Shown: positions 11,759 through 21,811 of the stretch, piece by piece | How positions within the stretch are numbered: position 1 is the first letter of the stretch | Layout of the letters: the number at the start of each line of letters is the position of its first letter | Assembly: GCA_003049465.1 (NCBI GenBank) | Contig: PYSS01000040.1 | Location: 186,001 to 250,000 of the forward strand | Length of the DNA: 64,000 nt | From: Magnaporthiopsis rhizophila | Taxonomy: Eukaryota > Ascomycota > Sordariomycetes > Magnaporthales > Magnaporthaceae | Direction of reading: 5' to 3' | Notes under the pieces: model-generated | Told to the model about the DNA's origin: nothing | The model's database searches: none | The model's input: the letters and a program-made list of their open reading frames with translations, nothing else | Made by a program: the position numbers and the translations under genes

Positions 11759-12449
11759 TTAGCTCGCATCCGTGGCCTGCCCAGAGCCTCCGGCCAGCCG
11801 AGCAGCCGTGTTGCGCCGCCTCGCCTCCCGGCCGCGCGCCAGGGCCTCGTTGGAGGCGTCGCGGCCGCACTTGAGGCAGAAGCGGCGGCTCGTCCGGTCG
11901 TTGCGCCGGCGTTGGGAAAAGTTCTCGGCCGCTAAGACCCGGTTGCAGCGGAAGCACGCCAGATTTCCGTGCTTTCCTGACGGCGTCTTGACCACCCGCG
12001 TCCGGAAGGTGCCGTCCTTTTCTCGGTGGCGCTTGTATTCGATCGCTCCTGTGGGCCAGTGCTTGCTGAAGCGCTGGGCGCGGATGAGGAACTCGGCCCT
12101 GACGCTGGCGTCGCACCGTGCTGGGCCGATGTCGTGGTGGCTGTCGCGGTGGCGGTGGGCGTGCGTGGGTACCACCTACGTTAGATAAGTTCGGTCGAGG
12201 AAGCGGGCGCCCAAAAGACGTCGAGGTGCCAATTAGGTAGGAGGTAGGTACTTACAGTCGTCTGCTCGCCATGGTGAGATTCAGGACGGATTTGTAGTCC
12301 AAATAAGAGCAGATTTGCGCCTTTAGCTCCGCCGGCAGTTTCTCTAGCCTGGAAAGAGACGGTTTGCGCGGACCTTGTTCCGTGCCCTCCAGTTTGAGGT
12401 TCCAGTGCATGAACATGGCGCAAAAACTAAGCATCTGCGCCAGCGACAT
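11759..12449 (-). CDS. Small F-box protein with a putative zinc-binding Cys tail
   Basis: An F-box helix set is visible in the first exon (LEKLPAELKAQICSYLDY then SVLNLTMASRR). It would bind Skp1 and make this a substrate adaptor of an SCF ubiquitin ligase. Exons are 12449-12256 and 12140-11759, about 191 residues. The acceptor was chosen because it continues the F-box (SRRL then HHDIG) in frame. The second exon carries two CxxC pairs (CFRC and CLKC) about 26 residues apart in a basic context, which could bind one zinc. Start choice is uncertain: ATGs at 12449, 12426 and 12420 are all possible, and the upstream frame is open. The target is unknown. Confidence 0.65.
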
Positions 12450-13036
12450 TTTGCGGTGGCAGACGATTATGGTGAGAATAGAGGTGAGGTAGGAAAGCTG
12501 GAACGGCAGAGCAAGGCCTCCCCAGCAGGACGCTTCGTTCGAGAGGCGCACTCGGGTAAGAGATGATGGTGAGACTCTAGATGTAGGGTATAGGCCAGGC
12601 CGTCGAAGATGCGCCTGGGCCGGCGGAGGGACGGCGCGCGAGGGCCGAAGAGCAGATGCGAGAAGGAGAGAGGCTTTTATGTGGCTTGGTGGGGAAGTTG
12701 GGATGCAGAGGGAAGGAATAAAGTGGCGGTATGGTCGAGAAGAGGGTGGTGAATTGGGAATGGCCTCGTTCATTGAGTATAAGGTCCGAAGGCTCCGCCA
12801 ATTTGTGAACCGCACCGCCCCGTAGTCTGTTCTACTGGGGTCGACATGGTCAGATCCCACCAGTATTTAGCCCAAAAGTCTGCACCTTGTAGCCATCCCC
12901 GGAAGCAGATACGCAGGCTGTCGAGACATTATACATGCAGGTGGCAGAGCTTCTGCGTCTCCTTAGCGTAGTGTGTCCCTAGATTTGGGCAGCCTCGAAA
13001 TGAATAACCTCGAAGGCGTCCAGCAACCCCGTGCAA

Positions 13037-13435
13037 TCACATCCTCCATTCGCCATGTCTTCGTCCTATTCCATCTCTTTCTCCGCTCATCCGGGATTCC
13101 AGCGCATACTTACGATAAACATACCACATCTCTATTCTAACCACTCGCCCTCGGAAGATTTTTACGGCAGGTTTGCCCTCGTTGGTCAGGGATTCATGCG
13201 CCTTTGAGACACTTGTATGCCTCTGCGAAATATCACCCCTGACTGGAATCATAGGCGAGGATGCCATTTGTCTGCGCAGGTAGCTTTCGAGCTCACCGAT
13301 CTGTGAATAATCGGGCGCCACGGATTTGGCGGACACGACGGCTTCATTTATATAAGAGGCATCCTCGCGGGCGACAGATACTTTCCGTGAGGGCAGTAGA
13401 GGATGGAAGCAGGTGCACTTGGGAGCTTGGAAGTT
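13037..13435 (-). other. Possible coding remnant or small unrecognised gene
   Basis: The minus strand is open for more than 120 codons here and its composition looks protein-like (for example ARED-ASYINEAVVSAKSV, GELESYLRRQMASS). A good GTATGT donor follows an upstream-facing segment near 13120. Another possible exon with a GTAAGA donor lies near 13530-13620 (SVLQELLRIVAHSS). I could not join them into a gene with a convincing start and end and I recognise no family. It may be a decayed gene. Confidence 0.25.
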
Positions 13436-14502
13436 ATGTCATTGCAGCCAAGGCATGTTCTCGAAATCATGCCCAGACCCAGTTTTGAGGACCGGTTTAC
13501 AAGGAATGCGGTTCTTACCTCGTCTTCTGAACATCGTGGTCATCGTGCAGAAATGGCAGATAGATTCGACCGCAGAAGAATGCGCAACGATCCGAAGCAA
13601 TTCCTGCAAGACAGAAACGCCCCGGGCGGGAGGCAGTGCGTCATCTCCTCCGGCCGACGGTTGCCTTCAAAAAGCTCCGGGTGGTCCGAGGGGCCTCATG
13701 GCCGGCCCGGCCCTGGCTCGGACGTTTGAATATATGCAATTTTCCGCCGGTGTCGCTGTCGCATTGCGCCCTGGCCCATGCCTGTCGCTTGATATATAAG
13801 CGAGTGACTCAGTAACTGGGGAGGAAAAGACGAAGTGATGGATGGGTCCTCGCATCCAATCCTTGGGTTTTATCCCCAGCTGCTCGTTGGCCAACAGAAT
13901 ATCTGCGCATGGAGGGCGGAAGCCAACCGACGACAAGCCAAGCTCAGCCGCGTCGTATTCCCCGATGCCCAAAACGGACACAGACGTTGACGTTGGAGCT
14001 CCTGCTTTGTCATGTCGGAGCTATGCTAGCTTGGTACGTGCTAGTGACGTGCAGCGCAGCTAAAGAGCTGGAAAATATGGATCCCCCCTTCGAGACTTTA
14101 GCCTGAAGTTGGAAAGCGACGCCCGACGCCCGACGCACACCAGTACCGGCTGTCGTGACTCAGATCGGGCGCCAAATGGCCTCAGGCAGGACGCAAGCCG
14201 CCGTGGCGTGCATTGGCTCCGACCAAGAGTTGGAAGCGGCCAAGGTCGCAGCCAGGTCGCTTTGTACATGTGGAGTCCCCAGACCCGCCCTATGGCCACT
14301 CCACTCACATAGCCTGGGTCCTTCGGTCAAGGGTCGCGGTTCGAGTCGGCACTGCAGCTGCAAACCCTTGGCTTTGGTCCGTGGTCTGGCCCGAGGGTGG
14401 AAAAACGAAGAACCTGACGACCACAACAGGCCTGCCATTGGGTGCTCACGAGATGCGACAAAGAAAAATTTTTGATATTACGCAGCGACAGCGAAGAAGA
14501 GA

Positions 14503-14548
14503 GGGGGGGGGGGGGAANNNNNNNNNNNNNNNNGGGGGGGGGGGGGGA
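14503..14548. other. Assembly gap (16 N) flanked on both sides by poly-G
   Basis: Sixteen Ns at 14518-14533 sit between two G runs, each followed by AA. The repeated run-plus-AA on both sides suggests the same homopolymer tract was read twice rather than a true unknown insert. Confidence 0.85.
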
Positions 14549-17047
14549 ATGGAGGGGTAGCGGGATGAAATATTGCGCAACAACACAGCGCTGCAGCTGC
14601 AATGCCGACGGTGTCGAATAGGGAGACGAAGAAAGAAAATAAAAAGAAAAGAAAGGAAGACTGATGGAACGAGAAGTGATTTGCAGCGGCCATTGTCGGC
14701 CCAGTCAAAACAACAATGGCTTGGCCGATCAAATCGAAGGTACCCCTCCAACCAACCCTCGATGGATGGTGACACTAGGTGTACTACTGGTGATGTTCAG
14801 ACCCGCGGGAGACAAGCCGTTCTCTTTTTCTCTTCGGGCTCCTTCCATTGTTTATTCTCCTGCTTCCTTTATCACTACCAATTATGCTTTTAGATTCACA
14901 CACCTACCCCTCGTTGACGTCGGACCTAGATCTCATGATCCGTGGAACCTAGGGCGACAGCTGCGAGTGGCTGGTGACATGCCGTGCAAATAAGGAGGTA
15001 TGGGCCTTTGGATGGTGTGTGGTGCGGCTGCTGCTGGTGGTTGTCGCCCGAATCAAAATCTTCCAGAGAGCTCCGACCCACAGCCTGTCCGAGGCAACAC
15101 TCACTGTCTGCTCCTCTCCTACACTCCAAGCTAGCCTTGGGCTCGCCCGTGCTGATTTTGGCCAAAGCAACTGGGATTTGCTGGCGGGAAAAGAGACCCG
15201 GCAATTCCATATTTTCTGAAACATGGATCGGGCTTGTATTCGAGATCTCACCTGCGGCATTTGGAAAGAAGGGGAAAAAAAAAGTAAAGTTGGTTCCGCG
15301 ATGCGCTCGTGGCGGGCCCTGGGCTGGACCCCTCCTTCGCGAGCCCATCCATCTCCCATGGTGGGGAGAGTGGGTGCGCGATGGTGTGTGTGATCGGGGC
15401 GGTGAGCGTCCATGCGCTGTGATATGACGACGTGGGGAGCAGACAAGCGGGTCCGCCACGCAGGACGAGGCGCCTCTCGAGATCAACATGCCCTCTTTGG
15501 CGCTACCCAGGCGTGCCAGGCAATGGTTGCGCCAGAGGCAGGCAGGCAAGCTCGCGTCCCGTTTTGACCAGGGCCGACAAGCCCTCCAGTCGCCAACAAC
15601 CGTCTCCTTTGGGAGAAATTTGGCGTATATTGCCTGCGGCTTCATGTGACGAAGATATGTCGAGGGTACTGTCGCCGATGCTGCTATCATTTATCTGGCC
15701 GCCAAGGCAGGCGAGCGACGGAAAAGGGCTAGGTGTATACTTAGGTAGGTATCCATATCTCGAGTATCGTATCGCGACAGAGGCTCCTGGCGGTTCCATG
15801 GGGTTCGTTGCTAGGCTCGATTGTGTCAGAAATGTCATTGGGCGGCCCGCCCGACACAAAGAAAAGGAGATGGCGAATGAATAGAGAAAGAAAAATTTGA
15901 AAATCGATAAATTAGCACAAAAACAGAATTTTTATGTCAGGGGTGTCCCAGAGTACGAAACTGGTGGCCGTAAAAATCAAATAATTTATTTTTTTCGGTG
16001 CCGAACGTTGGAGATTGAAAGCGGTCTCGAGTCTAGGTATGTATAACCACAGCGACTGCGAGGACGTCACTCCAGCCCCTTGACCAGAAAAACAGAAAGG
16101 GGAGCCTGCATCTCAGGGATAGGATAGCACAACAGACCATTATTGTTGGTGCCATCCCCAGTTCGGCTCAGCCTTTGCGAGTTGACACACTGGGCATCCA
16201 CTTTGAGGGACTAAGATTCGGCTGGCACCTTAAGCGGAAACTTGCGGGTTAGCCAGGTTTTGCGACAGTGCGCGAATCGGCGACTGTGTGCGTGCTAGGT
16301 GCAGGATGTGCCCTGCGCTTGTTGCAGGTGGTTTGGCTGCAGCAGCTGCTGCGAGTCTCGCTTCCTGTTGTTGTGCGCCTTCTCTTTCGCTGTGCTCTGC
16401 TGATCCTGCGGGTTGCCTTCTCCATTAATCCCGTCAAATCCTGAGCCGCGACTGGATCTGGACATCAAAGACCTAGCAGCACCTCTCCAACTCGCCCCTC
16501 AGCTCAGATTGCATAGGAATCGACCCACCCACCTTGCGGGCACCCTGGGCCGGGCTGCGCGAGCGACGGGCAACGCACCTACCACCACCACCCACCACCA
16601 CCTTCCCAGCCCAGCAAATCTAGCTGCCACCATGGGCAGGCACCACTGAGCAGCACAGACCAGCCCATTCATCAATCGTATCGCTGCATTGCACAGGGCT
16701 GCCTCTGGGACAAACCTACCGCAACCACCCCAAACCAAAAACCGCCCCAAAGCCTGCCTGCGCTTGTCAAACCCCAAATCGACGCCCCAGACAGAGCTGC
16801 CTGCGTTGCTTTCGAGCAGCCAGCGCTTGCCTCTGCCCAGCCCCAACCGTCCTTTCTCCTCCGTCCTTTCTCCTGCGTGATTTTTCCGCCCGAGCCCCGT
16901 TGAGACGACGCCGACCGGAATAACAGCCTCGCCCACCACCACCGCCGGCCTGGAGGGAGTCGCGCCGCCCATCCAAATCCCGGCCTCCCTGCGTTGGGCA
17001 TTGGTCGCCTGGAAGCGCCCCGATCTTCCGAACCTGCTGCCGCGATC

Positions 17048-20000
17048 ATGTCCAACGAAGACGCCGACCACGTCGCGTCGGCCGACACAATCGCCGTCGC
17101 CGTCGCCGCCCCGGCCGCTGCCAAGCCCACCGGCCTGCACTCGCCGCCCGACAGCAACAATGCCATGAAGCTCGACGGCAGCGACTCGGAGCTCAGCGAC
17201 CTCGATGACGCCCTCGCCGACCTGCAGCCCGACGGTCCACCCATCCCTCCGCGCGTTGCGCCCCCGGCTGATCCTCCAGCCGAGCCTCAGCCCAACCCCG
17301 ACAACGATGACATCGGCCCAGTCCTTCCGACCGAATGGTCCGGCACCGTTCCCGTCTTCCGTCCGACCATGGCCCAGTTCCGGGACTTTAAGCGCTTTGT
17401 ATGTGGTGCCTAACATACGCCCTCAAAAAGAAGAGAAAAAAAAAAAAAAAAAAAAAACCTAGCCGCCAGAGCCTAGCCTGTCAAGTGCCACACTAGACTT
17501 CCACACTTCGCCTTCACTCTCTTTCACACCCACGTATTGTGCTGTACTCAACCTCTGCGCTCTCCATAAATCCCCTGCTAACTAGTCTCCTCGACATGCT
17601 TGCAGATGGCAAAAGTCGACCCCTATGGCATGAAATCTGGGATCATCAAGATCATTCCCCCGCAGGAGTGGAAAGATTCGCTGCCCGCGATTGATGATCT
17701 CGTCAAGACCATCCGGGTTCGAGAGCCCATCAAACAAGACATCATGGGGTCCAATGGGACCTACCGTCAGGTCAACATACTGCACCAGCGCTCCTACAAC
17801 CTTCCCCAGTGGAGACAGCTCTGTGATCAGAGCGAGCACCAACCGCCCGCCCGCAGGGGCGAGCGTCGCGCAAACGCCGATAAACCTAAGCCCGCGACCA
17901 GGCCCAAGCCCGCAACAACAACTGCAACAACAACGGCGACGACGACGACGTCTTCCGCGCCGACTACCCGCGGCCGGAGGTCTGGTCGTCGGGCTCGCGG
18001 TCGAGGAAGGAGCGTTGCCAGCTCCAGAAATGAGTCCACTGCCGAGCCCGAACCGCGGCCAATGACGCCCGAGTCCCCCAATGCTGAGGAGGGCTCGGTT
18101 GCAGAGACCATCGAGACCGAGCCAGGAATCAAGATTGAGGAGGATGAGGATGACGATGTCATGTCCAACGTGCCTCGCCGCATGGGAGGCGTCAGACAGG
18201 CCCGGCCCAAGATCCAATCCACTTCGGCTCGTCGCAAGTACATCAGGCGCGAGGGTTCTGCCATGATTGACGAGGCCGCGTTCAAGGACTGGGATTACCA
18301 CATGGACATTTCGGAGTACACGCCCGAGCGCTGCGAGGAACTGGAGCGCACATATTGGAAGACTCTTACCTTTGCGCAGCCACTCTACGGTGCTGATCTC
18401 CCCGGTACGCTGTTCCATGAGTCGACCGATCTCTGGAACCTCAACAAGCTGCCGAACCTGCTGGACGTTCTTGGCACCAAGGTCCCCGGAGTGAACACAG
18501 CCTACCTCTACTTGGGCATGTGGAAGGCCACGTTCGCCTGGCACCTCGAGGATGTCGATCTCTACAGCATCAACTATCTGCACTTTGGCGCGCCGAAGCA
18601 GTGGTACAGCATCTCCCAGGGCGATGCGCGCCGGTTTGAGGCCGCGATGAAGAGCATCTGGCCTACAGACGCCAAGGCCTGCGACCAGTTTCTGCGTCAC
18701 AAGGCCTTCCTGATCTCGCCTGCTCACCTGCAGCAGTACTACAACATCAAGGTGAACAAGTGCGTCTCGTACCCCGGCGAGTTCGTGGTCACATACCCCT
18801 ACGGATACCACTCGGGCTATAATCTCGGATACAACTGTGCCGAGGCTGTCAACTTTGCCCTGGACACCTGGCTCCCCATGGGCAAGATCGCCAAGAAGTG
18901 CGAATGCGCGCAGGCCCAGGACAGCGTCTGGGTCGACGTGTACGAGATTGAGCGAAAGCTCCGCGGAGAGAGCACCGAGTACGAGGAGACGGAGGACGAG
19001 TATGACGACGAAGACGAAGACGAAGACAACGACGTGGCCATGGCTGGCCTGCCCACTCCGCCTTCGGGTATTGTCGTGCGGGTCAGGGCTCCGGGTCGCA
19101 AAAGGAAGAGGGCCGGGGACGACGGGGAGGGCCGGCCCAAGGTCAAGAAGATCCGAATCCGCATCAGGTCGCACGTGGAGCCCCCGTGCTGCCTGTGCCC
19201 GAACAACATCCCGGGCTCCGAGATCCTGCCGACGGACGATGGACGCAAAGCCCACCGTCTCTGTGCCCTCTATCTTCCCGAGCCGTACATCGAGACTGTG
19301 GACGGCCAAGAAACGGTGGCCAACGTGGCCAATATCAGCAAGGCGCGCATGGAGCTCAAGTGCCTGTACTGCCGCTCCAAGAGGGGCGCGTGTTTCCAGT
19401 GCTCCCAGAAGAAGTGCCCGAGGTCGTACCACGGCACGTGCGCGGCGGCGGCTGGAGTCTTTGTCGAGGAGGCCGAGGTGCCCATTTTCGGTGAGGACGG
19501 TACTGAATACAAGGAGCAGGCCTTCGAGTTCAGCTGTCGATTCCACCGCGTCAAGCGGGACAAGAAACTGGACGGACACGCGCTCGAGAGCAACGCGCGC
19601 GTCCGGGAGAGCGCGGCGGCACTCGAAAAGGGCACCATATGCCAAGTTCAATACTACCGTGGGGATATTTTCGCCGGAGTAGTCGTCGAGAACAGACACG
19701 ACGAGGAGACGCTACTTCTGGACATCATACCACACGGGTACGACAGCTCGACTCACGGCAATAGAAAGAGCAGAGGACTAACTCAGCACAGCGACCGAGT
19801 CGAGGTGGAATGGAAGTGGCTGCTGCTGCCCGACCCGTCCGAGTTCAGGCTGCCCAAGGCGTCGCGCAACGCCCTGCCCATGCCGACGTCGACCAAGGCC
19901 AAGGCCGAGATCCACGCCACCCGTCGGCTGGGCGAGGAGCGCCCGCGCGCCGACGACGTCTTCGCCGAGGGCTTCAAGTGGGCCGAGTTCCACACGTGCG

Positions 20001-21811
20001 AGAAGGACGAGTGCAAGAACCCTGAGCAGGTCGCCGTCGACCTGGCCAAGGAGATGCAGCTGTGGCACTACCTGGGCGCGGCGTCGACTGACCTGCGGCC
20101 GCAGTACACCGAGGACCCGGCGTTGCCTCGGCACAACCCCAAAAGCAACTTCCTCGACACGATTCCCCGGCCCCCGCCCGCGCGGCGTCCGTCGGTTCCG
20201 TCGTCGTCGTCGGCCGAGCCGCGTAGGTCCTATACCCCGATCCCGCTGCCCAAACTGCCGCCCGGCGCTCTCAAGACGGAGAAGCCGTATGTGTACAAGC
20301 CGCGCAAGTCGGTGCACGAAGCCTCTTCTTCCTTTGTTCCTCAGTCGTTTGCACCAAAGGGTGCCATGGCCCCTCCTGCCCTTCCTGCTTCCCACACCGC
20401 TCCCCTGCCCACTGCCCTCACAGCCGATTCACGGTTCAAGATGCCATCTGCCCCCGCCCCCAGCCCTATCCCGGCCGCCGTCGTCACCCCCTCGGCCATC
20501 ACGCACACTGCCACCCCTGCGTCGCTCCAGAAGCCCTCCCTCTCGCTCTCCACTCCTACGTCTTCAGCTTCTGCACTCCCGCCATCGACGGCTCGTCCGG
20601 CTGTCGGAGCACCCCTTGGCCCGCCCCCTCCAAGGATATGGAACAAGCCAAATGCTGCCGTGATACAGAGACGGAACTCGATGCCTGCCTCCTCTCATAG
20701 TGGTGTTGCAAAGACGACCGGCCAGCCCGCTCCCCGGCAGTCCAAGGTGCCTCTGCCGCCGTACGTGCAGCAGCAACAGCAGAAGATGCAACTACGGCAG
20801 CAGTCGCCGCAACAACCTACGTCGCAGAAGCAGGCCTCGCAGCAGCAAGCCTCGCAAGCCCCAGGCGTTGCCCACAAGTATCCCTTCTTCCAGGTCCAGA
20901 ACAACAGGGACTCGTCCAAGTACCGCACGCCCTACGCCACTTGGGGTGGCTTCACCAACGGCTACGAAGGCAGCCTGCGGTCGCAGCTGATGATGTCGAC
21001 CTCCAAGGCGCGGGCGAGCGTGCATCGTCGTGGTAACAGTTTCTCGCTGGGAGGCGGCCTCATGGGTCTGAGCAAGCCTGCGCGCCACCTGAACTACAGC
21101 GACGGTGACGCCGAGGACGAGCTGTCCCCCAACACCACGTTTAGGTTCCCTAACCCCCAGCCTGATTCGGTGCTGCAGTCGCCCTCGTCGCTGTCTCTTG
21201 ATCTGTCGGCAACGTCCCCCATGATGCACGAGGCCTCGCCGCCGCCGCCTTCCTACTTCCCTGAGAACTCTCTCAGCCTGCTGGACCCGTGGGAAGCCGT
21301 GTCTCCCACGACGACGACGCCCATGCACATGCGTCCCCAGTTCAGCCCTCTGTGGCAGCCCTTCATCGGGCCGCTGGGCCCGCTGGAGTCGATGAACATG
21401 TTTGGCCCCCTGCCTCTGGGCTCCATCGGTCCCATGGGTCCGCTTGGCGCCATTGGCCCGATGGGTCCTGCATCGCAAGGTAAGGGCAGCTCAGGAGGCG
21501 CCACTGCGATCAGTTCCAGTTCGGCTTGTTCTGACCAGTCTCGAACAGTCGGACCGTTTGGCGGACCGGCCGATGTTGTATTCACAACGCCAGGCCTCAC
21601 CATGAACCCAACGACGCCTCCGCCGATGAGCCCTCTGACCCACGTGCCGTCGACGCCCCCTGGATCCCGCGGGTCAATCTCCCAGCACATGTCCGGGACG
21701 CCGTCGGTGCCTGGCTCGCCAGCCTCGAACGCCACGTCGCATCAGCAGTCGCCAGAGGAACAGCTTAAGCAGCAACTTCGCAGGATTTCAGATCCGCCGC
21801 AGTCACCGTAG
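17048..21811 (+). CDS. KDM4: JmjN/JmjC histone lysine demethylase, KDM4 family, with extended PHD finger
   Basis: This is an Fe(II)/2-oxoglutarate-dependent demethylase; the family acts on H3K9me3 and H3K36me3. Exons are 17048-17398 and 17606-21811, giving 1518 residues, or 1495 if a 69-nt in-frame intron at 21480-21548 is removed. The JmjN domain spans the first intron (VPVFRPTMAQFRDF then MAKVDPYGM). In the JmjC domain the iron ligands appear intact: H430 and E432 in WHLEDVDLYSINYLHFG, and H519 in YHSGYNLGYN. An extended PHD finger lies at about residues 645-770 (CCLC ... CLYC ... CFQC ... YHGTC ... CRFH), then a Tudor-like region. The last 600 residues are Pro/Ser/Gln-rich and probably disordered, ending in Gly-Pro-rich repeats. 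In Aspergillus the relative is KdmA. Acidic and basic stretches flank the domains. Confidence 0.92.
21480..21548 (+). other. Candidate 69-nt retained or alternative intron in KDM4
   Basis: GTAAGG donor, CTGAC branch site about 16 bases before a CAG acceptor, length 69 (divisible by 3) and no stop in frame. Both spliced and unspliced forms code for a full protein. Confidence 0.6.

Larger units (their letters stand above)
12450..17047. other. Long gene-poor region upstream of the KDM4 gene
   Basis: About 4.6 kb without a gene I can support. It includes an N gap with poly-G flanks (about 14503-14548) and a minus-strand open stretch near 13.0-13.4 kb. The GC-rich segment before 17048 is presumably the KDM4 promoter and leader, with many CCACC and CAGCC runs. 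Confidence 0.6.

Noticed and set aside
14335..14350. tRNA B-box-like GGTTCGAGTC
   Set aside because: No paired T-stem, no A box and no acceptor stem could be folded around it. The same applies to the GGTTCGAA-type match near 50722.
17582..19699. 705-codon open frame antisense to the KDM4 gene
   Set aside because: It mirrors GC-rich KDM4 coding DNA, has no family resemblance and is low in complexity. The plus-strand JmjC and PHD reading is unambiguous.
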